From a virus, in the IMG/VR virus record IMGVR_UViG_3300036985_001916, positions 1-37,307 of that record: a stretch of DNA of 37,307 nucleotides; one strand, written 5' to 3'. The notes under the pieces are model-generated. The model searched no databases and had not been told where the DNA came from. It worked only from the letters and a program-made list of their open reading frames with translations. Positions 28,051 to 36,623 of the stretch are shown here, one piece after another (the stretch's first letter is position 1; each line of letters begins with the position of its first letter). The position numbers were made by a program, and so were the translations under genes.

Positions 28051-28785
28051 TTAGCTATCCGAATAGATATTGTAGTGCGGCCCCGCGCCACCAAACAGCA
28101 GACCGGCCACGCCAGACGACAAGTCCGAGAGGCGCTGGTTGGCCCGCTTGATGTCAGCCTTGCTCTCCATCGCGGCTTGCTGCTGCTCTGCTGTCAGAGG
28201 CGCGTCAAACGCACTGGAGAGTTCTTTGGCCAGACCGGTTCGCAGAAACCGCCGATACCCCGGCGGCAGCGAAATGGTGGTGCTGAGCGAGGCAAACTCC
28301 GCGACCGGCACGGGCGTATAAATCACGCCCTGCAACGTGGTGCTGGTCGGGATAGGCCACAGATACACCAACCCCAATCCTGCCGTCCAGGTGGGGTTGT
28401 AATACGCTGCCTGTGGATACACCGACGTCAACGCCTTTTGCGCGATACCCGCATAGGCGTCTTCCGTCAGCAATGGCCCCAAATTATATTCAATCGTGGG
28501 AGACACCGAGGTGTCCTGAAAGCCAATGTTTGTCACGTCCATTGGGCCAGTCGGACGCGCACAGTTAATAACGCCGCCCACGCCGATGGTGTAGCTGGCG
28601 GCAGTGGAGATCGTCCATGTCGTCCGCGCCTGTGCATAGACGGTCAAGCCTTCGTTGGCGAGACCGTTAATCCAGTCGTTCAGCCGATCAAACGCAAACG
28701 CCGCATCATTCGCGGTTGCCGTTTCTCCCACCTGTAAGACGCGCAGGTCTTGGAGCGCGGCAGTAATCAGTTGGGACACCGTCAC
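28051..28785 (-). CDS. P22 gp4-like head-tail adaptor
   Basis: A 244-residue protein. The opening TVSQLITAALQDLRVLQVGE, then AFAFDRLNDWINGLANEGL, and the closing helix with QQQAAMESKADIKRANQRL give the layout of the P22 gp4-type adaptor family, which docks under the portal as a dodecamer. In P22, gp4 also has muramidase-like activity; no catalytic residue is assignable here. Upstream of gp10-like gene as in P22. Confidence 0.85.
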   Translation of the reverse strand: MTVSQLITAALQDLRVLQVGETATANDAAFAFDRLNDWINGLANEGLTVYAQARTTWTISTAASYTIGVGGVINCARPTGPMDVTNIGFQDTSVSPTIEYNLGPLLTEDAYAGIAQKALTSVYPQAAYYNPTWTAGLGLVYLWPIPTSTTLQGVIYTPVPVAEFASLSTTISLPPGYRRFLRTGLAKELSSAFDAPLTAEQQQAAMESKADIKRANQRLSDLSSGVAGLLFGGAGPHYNIYSDS

Positions 28786-28787
28786 GG

Positions 28788-29066
28788 TTACACCTGATAG
28801 AGGGCGGTTAGACCAGCTGCGGTTGTGGAGGTGCTATTAATTCGGATGCATTTGACCGGAATAATCGCACCAGCGACTGCATGCATCAACGCCGTACCTC
28901 CGTTTTCAAACACGACGACAACATTGCCTGCGGTATCAACAGCAATAGCATCCGCTGGAATAGCTTTGGTCGCTGCATTGGCGGCATACGTGCTGCCATC
29001 AAAATTAACGGTGTCGCTTTTTGTTACCGACATTACCCGGTTATACGTGCCACTCGCTTGCGCCAT
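28788..29066 (-). CDS. Spike-base-like virion protein
   Basis: A 92-residue beta-rich protein. IPADAIAVDTAGNVVVVFENGG with the later AGAIIPVKCIRINSTSTTAAG strongly recalls the spike base protein family first described in the Rhodobacter gene transfer agent (RCAP_Rcc01079 type). It likely forms a small trimeric capsid spike. It sits in the head-gene block, and its start abuts the stop of the previous gene. Confidence 0.7.
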   Translation of the reverse strand: MAQASGTYNRVMSVTKSDTVNFDGSTYAANAATKAIPADAIAVDTAGNVVVVFENGGTALMHAVAGAIIPVKCIRINSTSTTAAGLTALYQV

Positions 29067-29552
29067 TTAGGATGTCCTGACCTTCAAGGGGCGACCACGC
29101 TTCCGGCGCACGGGCGTCTCGGGAACCGCTGGCACCTGTTCGTGTGTGGCATCATCGGCCACCTTGGCTTCGGCTTTTGCCAACTCACCCAACCGCTGAT
29201 CCGCAAAGTGACGCTGGGCGGTCACTTCAGCAATCGAACGCATGTCCTTCTCGTATTTTTCAATGGCTTCAACGGGGCCAACTGACCAGCCCTGCGCCAA
29301 CGCCCGATCACGCTCTTCGGCGTTGCCGACGGTCAACTGACACGACCGCGCAAACGCCTCACCGACAGGATCGCCCACCGCCGCCAACGGGTCGCCACAC
29401 ATCACCTTGCCGTTATCACGGGCAAACGCTTTATACAGCATGTCCGGGAACGGTTCGTGTCCATTGGCGTTCTTGCCGCCATGACGCTTCTGCGTGTTCC
29501 ACTGGGCCATTTCGCGGGAGTATTCGCTGTCGGGATTGTGAATGATCGCCAT
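29067..29552 (-). CDS. Late head-region protein with AT-hook-like C-terminus
   Basis: A 161-residue protein, with an N-terminal PDSEYSREMAQWNTQKRHGG and a long charged helical middle (EAIEKYEKDMRSIAEVTAQR). The extreme C-terminus has RRKRGRPLK with the RGRP core (152-155), the minor-groove AT-hook motif. A DNA-contacting virion component or DNA-condensing protein is possible. No family is recognised. Located between decoration-like and spike-like genes. Confidence 0.6.
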   Translation of the reverse strand: MAIIHNPDSEYSREMAQWNTQKRHGGKNANGHEPFPDMLYKAFARDNGKVMCGDPLAAVGDPVGEAFARSCQLTVGNAEERDRALAQGWSVGPVEAIEKYEKDMRSIAEVTAQRHFADQRLGELAKAEAKVADDATHEQVPAVPETPVRRKRGRPLKVRTS

Positions 29553-29568
29553 AGATCCTCAGGAAAAC

Positions 29569-29597
29569 GAGGGAGACGGCGGTATGCCGCCCCCCTC
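29569..29597 (-). terminator. Hairpin terminator after decoration-like gene
   Basis: Reading leftward: GAGGG, G, GGCGG, CATA loop, CCGCC, GTCT, CCCTC, then GTTTTCC. Two 5-bp stems stack with a small internal loop and a short T-run. It lies between 29606 and 29552, just after the coat and decoration genes, and could lower downstream expression relative to coat. Confidence 0.5.
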
Positions 29598-29605
29598 AAC
29601 GTGCA

Positions 29606-30235
29606 TTACGCCCAGGTGGGCGAACCACCAATAGCGGTCGCGGTCGTCGGGCCAACGCTGACCCAGAAACCGTTACACGCCACCAACAGAGACGACATGG
29701 CCAGCGTAGCCGAGAACGTGCCGACATCGAAGTTGGCCCCACCATTGCCCAGACCAGCGGTATAGGTCACGGTGTGTGCGGCCTTGCCGTTGGCCACAAT
29801 GTGCAGGTAGCAACCGTCCTGATCCTTCGTCGGGTTGGCAATCGTCATCGCCAACGCCGACGTGCCGTTGATGATGGCAATCGTCCACTGCGACAGACCA
29901 AACGCAATCGCGCCAGCGGCACTATACGACGTGGTCGTCACCGACATCTGACCCGGATAGAGAACGCCTTCGTTCACCTGACTTGGAGCCGAGGCCAGAT
30001 CCGACGCCAGCGCAGTTACGACGTTGGCACCGCTCTGGTGTGCTGCCGTAACCGAACCTTCCTGTCCACGAAGCACACCAACGCTCACGCCGCCGGTATA
30101 CGCCTGGTTGATCTCCATGTATTCGCCATCAATACGAATGAGGCGACCAGCGGTCAGTGAGGTAGCCGACGCCACCGTAATGACGTTATCCGCAACCGCC
30201 ACCGCAGCGGCGAGAGTCGTAGTAACCAATGCCAT
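29606..30235 (-). CDS. Putative capsid decoration protein
   Basis: A 209-residue protein 3 bases after the coat gene. N-terminal ~75 residues have a VITVASATSLTAGRLIRIDG strand block, then EYMEI and GVLRGQEGSVTAAHQSGANV, a beta-barrel-like motif seen in phage head/tail add-on proteins. The C-terminal part is beta-rich (YLHIVANGKAAHTVTYTAG). An outer capsid decoration protein is the most likely role from place and fold look. Confidence 0.6.
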   Translation of the reverse strand: MALVTTTLAAAVAVADNVITVASATSLTAGRLIRIDGEYMEINQAYTGGVSVGVLRGQEGSVTAAHQSGANVVTALASDLASAPSQVNEGVLYPGQMSVTTTSYSAAGAIAFGLSQWTIAIINGTSALAMTIANPTKDQDGCYLHIVANGKAAHTVTYTAGLGNGGANFDVGTFSATLAMSSLLVACNGFWVSVGPTTATAIGGSPTWA

Positions 30236-30238
30236 AAC

Positions 30239-31477
30239 TTAACCCCACACCCGCGCTGCAAGGCGCGCCTGAATCGTTGCCGCACCAATCAGAATGTCCA
30301 GACGGCTCGGGTTCTGATCCGTGCCAATCTGATACTGCTCAACCATGCGAATGCTAAAGCCCAGTGCCTTGCTCCGCACGGTGGTGGACTCCGCACCCGC
30401 GCCGGGCTTCATCAGGTCGGCCATCACGAACGCAAAGGCGTCAGGGTGATAGACAAATGACTGCGGCGAGGTGGTGGTGGCCAACGTGCCGCTGGAGGCC
30501 GAGGTTGCACCGAGGACGGTCACAACGGCGTTGTTGGCAGGCGAGGCATCCACGGTCTGCAACTGACCCGAGGTCACAATCGACGGGCTAATCGGCAGGG
30601 TCGCCATCGCGCCCGACGAATCCGACGTATCGGCGGTCACGACAAACTGCTGCAGACGACCGGTGGACGAGTACGACAGAGGGTTGACCGAGTTCACGCC
30701 AGCAATGGTGAAAATGTCACCCTTCTTGAGCGTGGACGCGCCCGAGGCCCAACCGTCGATGTTGATGGTCGAGCCGGTCTGACCCGCGCCATCTACCAGC
30801 GGCGTAGACGCGGTAAAGGTGCCGGTCGTGTGCGTCGGACGCACCGGATCCTGCAACCACTTATCAACGCCCAGCTGCCGACGACCGAACATGCCCTCTT
30901 CGTAGTTCTCCGAGATAATCGCGCCCGGGTTGAACAGCGAACTGGTCGTGTTAGCCAGCGTGGACATGGCCAGCGGATCCAGCACGGCCACGCGACCCTT
31001 GAGCGGGGTCGAGAGGTCGGTCAGCTTGACGCCAGCCTGAAGGTAAGTAATGGTGGCGCTCGGCGTGGTGCCGGGGACGCCCACTGAGCTGTAGATGTCG
31101 CGGTAGACCGCATTGAACGCCAGTACTTCCGCCGCGTTGGCGAGAGCTTCCGAACCCGGATCCACGTAACGAGCGCGGATGTTGTCCAGTTCCGTGGTGG
31201 CCTGCGCCGACGAATAGCCAAACGCCACGTTCTTCTGGTTGGTCAGGCTGATCGGCACGGTCTGGTCATACAGGTTCTGCAATTGCAGCGCCTGACCATC
31301 CGTGACGGTGAAACGCTGGGGCAGTCGCGCATTGACGGTATTACCGACCTTCGCGCCAGCAATCTCGTACTGCGAGTCGTACGTGCGGTTGACGTTGGCG
31401 AGAAACACCAACTTGTTGATAAATCCACGGGCGACTTCCTTGGTCGTCCACGACGGAGTTGCGAGGGTATTAGCCAC
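30239..31477 (-). CDS. Major capsid (coat) protein, P22-like
   Basis: A 412-residue protein; P22 coat has 430. The N-terminus with EVARGFINKLVFLANVNRTYD, a VGNTVNARLPQRFTV strand, and QKNVAFGYSSAQATTELDNI match the P22 coat family's N-arm and E-loop region. The C-terminus with ALGFSIRMVEQYQIGTDQNPSRLDIL continues the HK97-type fold. A Thr/Ser/Gly-rich middle (~215-330) is in the place of the I-domain insertion. The start is GTG with AAAGGAT upstream. Hundreds of copies form the icosahedral shell with the scaffold upstream. Confidence 0.9.
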   Translation of the reverse strand: MANTLATPSWTTKEVARGFINKLVFLANVNRTYDSQYEIAGAKVGNTVNARLPQRFTVTDGQALQLQNLYDQTVPISLTNQKNVAFGYSSAQATTELDNIRARYVDPGSEALANAAEVLAFNAVYRDIYSSVGVPGTTPSATITYLQAGVKLTDLSTPLKGRVAVLDPLAMSTLANTTSSLFNPGAIISENYEEGMFGRRQLGVDKWLQDPVRPTHTTGTFTASTPLVDGAGQTGSTINIDGWASGASTLKKGDIFTIAGVNSVNPLSYSSTGRLQQFVVTADTSDSSGAMATLPISPSIVTSGQLQTVDASPANNAVVTVLGATSASSGTLATTTSPQSFVYHPDAFAFVMADLMKPGAGAESTTVRSKALGFSIRMVEQYQIGTDQNPSRLDILIGAATIQARLAARVWG

Positions 31478-31499
31478 AGACTATCCTTTCGACGATGGG

Positions 31500-32411
31500 T
31501 TACATTCGACCCGCAGCGCGATCAGCGGCGTTCATGCGACGGAAGTGTTCATCCATCGACAAATCATCCGAAATCGCAAACGGGTCGGCTACTGGTGGCG
31601 AAGTACCAAGCGGCTTGATTGGCGCTTTCGCAGAACTAACGACTCGGGCTGGGCCGCGTACAGAGGCAGCTTCAAGTCGTGCTTCTAATTTGCCCATTTC
31701 CCGGTAGGTTTCAGCCGGGTGCAGCGTGGACAAACGCTGAGATTCTTCGGGGTTGGCCGAGAGCCACTTAAGCATCTCAATGCCAACCGGACTATCCATT
31801 GCCAGGTGCTGCATCGGCAGCGACATGGGGGTATCGGGATTCAAGGAGGCCATCAGTTCCGGGTCTTGCGCGGAAGCGTCCTGCAACCGAGACATCCACT
31901 GCTGCTGTTGCTGCTGCTGGGATTCCTCAATCTGGCGCTGCTGATAAGCCTGATGGCGCACGACATCGCGTTCTTGATGTCTGGCATCGGCCACAAACGC
32001 CGCCAACGCCATCGAGTAATCCTCGTAGGCGTCAAACTGCTCAACCCGTGGCACCCCGGGCATGTTCTTGAAGCGCGACCAGTCAGGAGCCGTCTCGGAT
32101 TCCACCGGCAACGGCTGCACCAACTGCTGCACACGGGCTTCAGCGGCTTCGGCGCGACGTTCCGCTTCACGCTGTTTGGCAATTGCGGACTTGACCGCTT
32201 CGGTCGGGTCGCTTCGGCGATTGCTTTTGACGGGAGCGGCTTTGACGGGTTCGTCAACCGGCAGGTCAGGCGCGGTGGATTCCACCACCACATCCGAGTC
32301 CATCGTCGCCTGAATTTGCTCAGGCGTTTCGTGACTCGAATCAATCGTCATGTCACTGACGGGGACAACGGACGTTGCGTCGGGTGCCGAGTCGTTAAGC
32401 TCTGTGGACAT
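31500..32411 (-). CDS. Scaffolding protein
   Basis: A 303-residue protein, acidic and disordered at the N-terminus (to ~65), with a charged helical core (VKSAIAKQREAERRAEAAEA), a Gln run (near 168-174), and a short basic amphipathic C-terminus SMDEHFRRMNAADRAAGRM. In P22 the basic C-terminal helix-turn-helix of the scaffold binds coat. P22 scaffold has 303 residues, the same length, and lies between portal and coat as here. The 58-bp AT-rich gap upstream (32412-32469) has a TATTAT box that may be a weak internal promoter. Confidence 0.8.
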   Translation of the reverse strand: MSTELNDSAPDATSVVPVSDMTIDSSHETPEQIQATMDSDVVVESTAPDLPVDEPVKAAPVKSNRRSDPTEAVKSAIAKQREAERRAEAAEARVQQLVQPLPVESETAPDWSRFKNMPGVPRVEQFDAYEDYSMALAAFVADARHQERDVVRHQAYQQRQIEESQQQQQQQWMSRLQDASAQDPELMASLNPDTPMSLPMQHLAMDSPVGIEMLKWLSANPEESQRLSTLHPAETYREMGKLEARLEAASVRGPARVVSSAKAPIKPLGTSPPVADPFAISDDLSMDEHFRRMNAADRAAGRM

Positions 32412-32469
32412 GCGTCAACATCAATATCATGAATAATACAGGCAAATCAATTAATAAGCCACGCCGTTA

Positions 32470-32769
32470 TTATTTGCCGTTGGCATTACGGGCGCTAATA
32501 GCCCGGGCCTTTTGCTGGGCGTCGGCTTTACTGGACGCGCCCCATGCCTTGAGTGACAGCGCCAATCGTGTGGGATCGCCGTCCGGTTCCGTCATCGGCC
32601 CCATCATATTGCCCATACGGGCCAGAAAACTGGCGCGGCGGGGATTATCCCCGGATTTAACCGGTGGCCGGAGGGTGCCACCGGTTTCGGCCTTATACGA
32701 CGCCCGACCGGCGGCGTTCAGTCCACCTTCTGGGTTCTTGCCTTCTTTGCGCGTCCATGCGGCACTCAT
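32470..32769 (-). CDS. DUF6321-like small phage protein
   Basis: A 99-residue basic protein with the opening AWTRKEGKNPEGGLNAAGRAS, PVKSGDNPRRASFLARM and GDPTRLALSLKAWG. I know this series from many environmental phages, as a stand-alone protein of unknown role (DUF6321 as I recall). The basic Gly/Asn-rich start suggests contact with DNA or a nucleoprotein complex. It starts in an ATGA overlap with the portal stop. Confidence 0.7.
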   Translation of the reverse strand: MSAAWTRKEGKNPEGGLNAAGRASYKAETGGTLRPPVKSGDNPRRASFLARMGNMMGPMTEPDGDPTRLALSLKAWGASSKADAQQKARAISARNANGK

Positions 32770-35195
32770 TTGTCCTCCCGCTCCTCTGACTCTTCCATCC
32801 CCATCGGGGAGGCGTTCATCATGCGGTCATGTTCGGCGTCAAGGCTGTCGCGCTCGGCCATCTGCTGTTCATGGAACTGCTTGGCGGCTTGCTGCACTGA
32901 CGTGACTTCGTGGGCCGTATCGGCGGTGTCTTTTTTGACCGCCGCGGCTAGTGCGGCATTGGCTTCATCGGCACGAATCTTCATGGCCGTAATGGTCATC
33001 TGCGTCTCGTTCCGCATCCGCTCAATTTCGATCTTGGCCTGTTGGTCGCTCTGGGCCTGGATCGTCTGTGCTTGCAGCTTCTCGCGCTCCTGCTGGAGCA
33101 TCATGTCCTGCTTTTGGAGTTCCAACTGCGCCTGTTGCTGGAGTTTCTGGCCGTCCGACTCCAGCAACTTGGTCTTTTCGTCCAGCGCCTTGCCCAATTG
33201 CTCGACCATCTGGCTGGCCTGCTGCAATTGCTGCTGCAACTGTTGCGGGTCTGGGCCTTCGGCTTGTGCCTGCAACGGCGGCGGCAGCATTTTCTTGACC
33301 CGCTCAGCGGCTTCTAGGTGACCGGGGAAATCACGGAACTTCAGGTAAATATCACCCAAGATCGGGAACAAAGCGGGATTGGCTTGGAACAGATTGCCCA
33401 TTTCATCCGCGCCTTCTTCGTTCCGGCTCTTGTAGCTCTTGCCAATGCTGACCGACACGCCGTAACGGCCCTTTTTCAGGTCGTAATTAAGCACCTTGCC
33501 CTGCGGACGCGCCCCACCCATGGGCGACGGCATTCCCGGCGGCATCGAAGGCGCACCTTGCGGCATCGGCATCCCGGGCTGGCCCATCATCCCCATCGGC
33601 ATGGGTGGCGCAGGAGGAGCCTGTGGTGCGCCCTGTGGCACCGCCACGGGACGCTGGTTCTGGGGGTTGACCCGGAACGGCTGATTCAGCATCACGGTCT
33701 TGGAACGGTCTTCGCGGTCGAGAATCCGCGCCACGCGACCGGGACGGTCATAAATATGCGGAATCAAGTCCAGCACGACCTTGGCTTCGTAGGTCATGCT
33801 GATTTCCGCCAAATTGTCGAGGAAATGGCTAGACCCGGCCATGTGCTGGTTCTGCAAGGCCAGCACAGCGCGACCGCTTTTGGCGTTGGTCGCTTGCTGC
33901 CCCAGCGCACTCTCGTAGGCACCCGTGCCTTCGTGAATAAACTCCCGCGCCTGTTGCAGCAGCAGCATGGACGGGCCAAGACGAGACGTATCCACCTGGG
34001 TGCGCTGCGGCGGCGGGGCCGGAGTGCCATTCAGACTGACATTGCGGTAGCGCAAGTAGGGAAAGTTGCGAACGTTGGCCAACTGCCACTCTTCTTCGTG
34101 GCCCTCTTCCTGCCCTTCCACCATGGTGTAAGGTGCCTTGGTTTCCAACGACGCCATTTCCACGGCGCTGCTGGCGCTGTAGTTTAGCAGCCGGACGGCA
34201 TCCTTGTTGGGTTCAATCATGCCGACCCAACGGCGTTCCTGCTCAAACGGAATCAGCTCCCGACCGACCACCGGAATAATGGGGATATACCGGCCATCCA
34301 TGGCCTGTTTGGGTTCCAGTTCCTCAATGGCGTTGATGGTAGACCAGTAGAGAACTGGCGTCTTTTCCTTGCGTGTTCGCGCCTCGGCTCCCGTTCGTGC
34401 CGTGCGTCCCGCTGGAATCTTGGTTTCGTCCGCGTCGGTGCCGTCATCCAGCAGCACCCGAGTGGTCGTCTCGTATTCCAGCCGGTAATATTCGGCCACC
34501 CGGACAGCACGGCCTTCGCCTTCGTCGCCGCTCACCCACGACTGGGTGTTCATGCCGACCGCCGACAGTTCATCTTCCGAAAACGTGGCCATCTGACTGT
34601 TGGGGTACTGGCGCTTATACGCCGCCCACGGCATGTCGTTGACCAAAAACGCCCACTGCCCGTCCGAAAAGTCCGGTTCTTGGGCAAACGGATCGAGCAC
34701 CACACTGCCCTGCTGCAAAATGCGCTTAATCATGATGCGCTGGTCAAACGGGTCACCCGAATCCGGGTCAGGCTCCGTCATCACGCGGTAATACCCGCGT
34801 CCCGCCTTAACAGCCCGTTCAAACGCCCATGACCGCGCCAGTCCCGCACGGCTTTCCACTTCAATGCGCCGATACAGTCCTTGGATAATCTCAGCCGTGT
34901 CGTCGCTGGCTTCATCGGACAACGCATGGATGGTGACGCCCAGGTGCGCCCCTTTCTCGGCGTTCAATACCAACTGGATGGGGTGATCCAAGCTGGGAAT
35001 GGACAACATGGGCCGCTGCGGGATGGCCACGCCGCCAATCAACTGCGGCTTGCGCTGGTCTTTGACCTCGGTGGGCCAGCACAGATCTGGCACCTGAAAG
35101 CGCAGGGCATCCACTTCACGGTTGCGCTGCTCGACATCGGCGTCGGTGCCGACTTTAAACCGGTCAAGAGCTTGCTGCAATTCAGGTGTTGCCAT
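32766..35195 (-). CDS. Portal protein, P22-like
   Basis: An 809-residue portal; P22 gp1 has 725. The first half follows the P22 type: EVDALRFQVPDLCWP (28-42), a RGYYRVMTEPDPDSGDPFDQ block and SVVLDPFAQEPDFSD. After ~510 there is a Pro/Met/Gly-rich insertion (MPMGMMGQPGMPMPQGAP), then ~170 C-terminal residues of Gln-rich coiled coil (QQLQQQLQQASQMVEQLG) that would form the barrel reaching into the head. Twelve copies form the vertex channel for packaging. The start follows the terminase stop at once. Confidence 0.9.
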   Translation of the reverse strand: MATPELQQALDRFKVGTDADVEQRNREVDALRFQVPDLCWPTEVKDQRKPQLIGGVAIPQRPMLSIPSLDHPIQLVLNAEKGAHLGVTIHALSDEASDDTAEIIQGLYRRIEVESRAGLARSWAFERAVKAGRGYYRVMTEPDPDSGDPFDQRIMIKRILQQGSVVLDPFAQEPDFSDGQWAFLVNDMPWAAYKRQYPNSQMATFSEDELSAVGMNTQSWVSGDEGEGRAVRVAEYYRLEYETTTRVLLDDGTDADETKIPAGRTARTGAEARTRKEKTPVLYWSTINAIEELEPKQAMDGRYIPIIPVVGRELIPFEQERRWVGMIEPNKDAVRLLNYSASSAVEMASLETKAPYTMVEGQEEGHEEEWQLANVRNFPYLRYRNVSLNGTPAPPPQRTQVDTSRLGPSMLLLQQAREFIHEGTGAYESALGQQATNAKSGRAVLALQNQHMAGSSHFLDNLAEISMTYEAKVVLDLIPHIYDRPGRVARILDREDRSKTVMLNQPFRVNPQNQRPVAVPQGAPQAPPAPPMPMGMMGQPGMPMPQGAPSMPPGMPSPMGGARPQGKVLNYDLKKGRYGVSVSIGKSYKSRNEEGADEMGNLFQANPALFPILGDIYLKFRDFPGHLEAAERVKKMLPPPLQAQAEGPDPQQLQQQLQQASQMVEQLGKALDEKTKLLESDGQKLQQQAQLELQKQDMMLQQEREKLQAQTIQAQSDQQAKIEIERMRNETQMTITAMKIRADEANAALAAAVKKDTADTAHEVTSVQQAAKQFHEQQMAERDSLDAEHDRMMNASPMGMEESEEREDK

Positions 35196-36623
35196 TTAAT
35201 GTGCCATCCAACTTGAGGCTTGCGACGTGCGCCGTGGTGACCGATTAACCGTCTGTGGGGCCACACGCATCTGTGAACGCCCACTAATAATCAAATACCG
35301 GGTGGCATCCATTAAATGGTCGCCACTTTTGACAATCTTACCCTGCTCGTCTCGATGATACTTACGAAACTCGTTGCGCCAGTTGCGAAGATGCTCCTGC
35401 ACCTTGAGCCGCCCCGACACCAGCAGGTTCCATGTCTCGGTAATCCCGGCTTCCACGGCATTGACGGCAGGGTCGAGCTTGAGGCCCAGCCGCCCGTAAA
35501 TCTGGATCAGCGTCCGACCATCAATCTGGCTACTGCCGGAGGAGGCGGGGTCAATCACGCCAGACATCCACGCGCCCCGGGCTTTCACCGCTTCGGCGTG
35601 GCTGGCGGGTTCGCCTTGCCCCTGATAATGCTCGTCATACAGCACAATTTGGCCCGAGCCGGGATTTTGTGCGCCCCAGATAACAGCAGTGCGGTTCCAG
35701 CCCACATCCATGGCGTAGACCTTGCGCCACGTGTCGGGGATTTCGGCGGTCGGGACAATAATGTCCTTCTCGGAGATGGGATAAATGGCTCCCGACCCCA
35801 GACTGGGTTCGCCTTCGGTTCGGGCCGCAATCTGGTAGGGCGGCGTGGTGGCCATCAGGGCGCGGCGTTCATCGACATCCAGATGCGGGACATCTTTCCA
35901 TCCGGCTTGGATATACGTCTTGAACTCAGCAGCCAGATCCGTTTCCGGCTCCAAAAAGCCCTTGACCACGGCGCTCATGCCCTGCAACGGCGTGAACGTC
36001 ACCATGACTATACCCTTGGTGGTCACGGTGCGGTAGAGCATTTCGGTATAGCAGTCGGACGGCGGTTCCTCGTCGCACCAGATGACATGCTTGCTGGTGC
36101 CTTCAAACGACGGTCGCCCCTGCTCGTAGGTTTTGAGGCCCAGTAGGCTTTGGCCCCCAGACACATGTTTGATCACCGCGCCTTCCAGCGCCCCCGGCAA
36201 CCCTCGGCTGCTAATCGTGGAGACAATTAGGTGGGCGGGAATCATGCCCGTGCCTGGCAGTTGCACCGATCCCAGCAACTTAGCTTGGACAATATCGCGG
36301 GTGGTCTGGCTGTTCGTGCCAACGGCCCAACACTCGACCGGGGTGTCAAACCGACGACCGGCCCACCACTTGGGGTAGAGGCCGGTCAGGTGGCAGGTCA
36401 GTTCGTAGGCTCCCGCTTCCGATTTGCCCACGCGGTTCGCGGCCATAAACAGCCGCTCTTTAAAGACTTTGCCTTGTGAGAAGAACTCCAGATGGCGGGG
36501 GTAGAGCGCCCGGGCCAAGGGGCCGCTGTCGGCAAAGAAGTTGGTAAACCGGGACGACGACCGGCGTTCCGCTTCATCCATCAGGCGCTGAAACAGCACC
36601 TGTTCGTCTAGCGTCAGTGGCAT
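35196..36623 (-). CDS. terL: Terminase large subunit
   Basis: A 475-residue DNA-packaging motor. ATPase: Walker A ANRVGKSEAG (62-71), Walker B VIWCDEE (180-186) with the catalytic Glu pair, and coupling motif TFTP (209-212). Nuclease (RNase H-like): Asp306 in YAMDVGWNRT, Asp358 in GVIDPASSG and Asp439 in DHLMDATRY. It threads DNA into the procapsid and cuts it, in the Terminase_6-like group. The P22-type neighbours suggest headful packaging, which would give circularly permuted, terminally redundant DNA and fits the assembly result. Confidence 0.95.
   Translation of the reverse strand: MPLTLDEQVLFQRLMDEAERRSSSRFTNFFADSGPLARALYPRHLEFFSQGKVFKERLFMAANRVGKSEAGAYELTCHLTGLYPKWWAGRRFDTPVECWAVGTNSQTTRDIVQAKLLGSVQLPGTGMIPAHLIVSTISSRGLPGALEGAVIKHVSGGQSLLGLKTYEQGRPSFEGTSKHVIWCDEEPPSDCYTEMLYRTVTTKGIVMVTFTPLQGMSAVVKGFLEPETDLAAEFKTYIQAGWKDVPHLDVDERRALMATTPPYQIAARTEGEPSLGSGAIYPISEKDIIVPTAEIPDTWRKVYAMDVGWNRTAVIWGAQNPGSGQIVLYDEHYQGQGEPASHAEAVKARGAWMSGVIDPASSGSSQIDGRTLIQIYGRLGLKLDPAVNAVEAGITETWNLLVSGRLKVQEHLRNWRNEFRKYHRDEQGKIVKSGDHLMDATRYLIISGRSQMRVAPQTVNRSPRRTSQASSWMAH

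Noticed and set aside
33318-34187. 289-codon rightward frame opposite the portal gene
   Set aside because: His/Arg-rich antisense shadow; the portal frame is unambiguous.
35316-36146. 276-codon rightward frame opposite the large terminase
   Set aside because: Antisense shadow of a gene with intact Walker and nuclease motifs.
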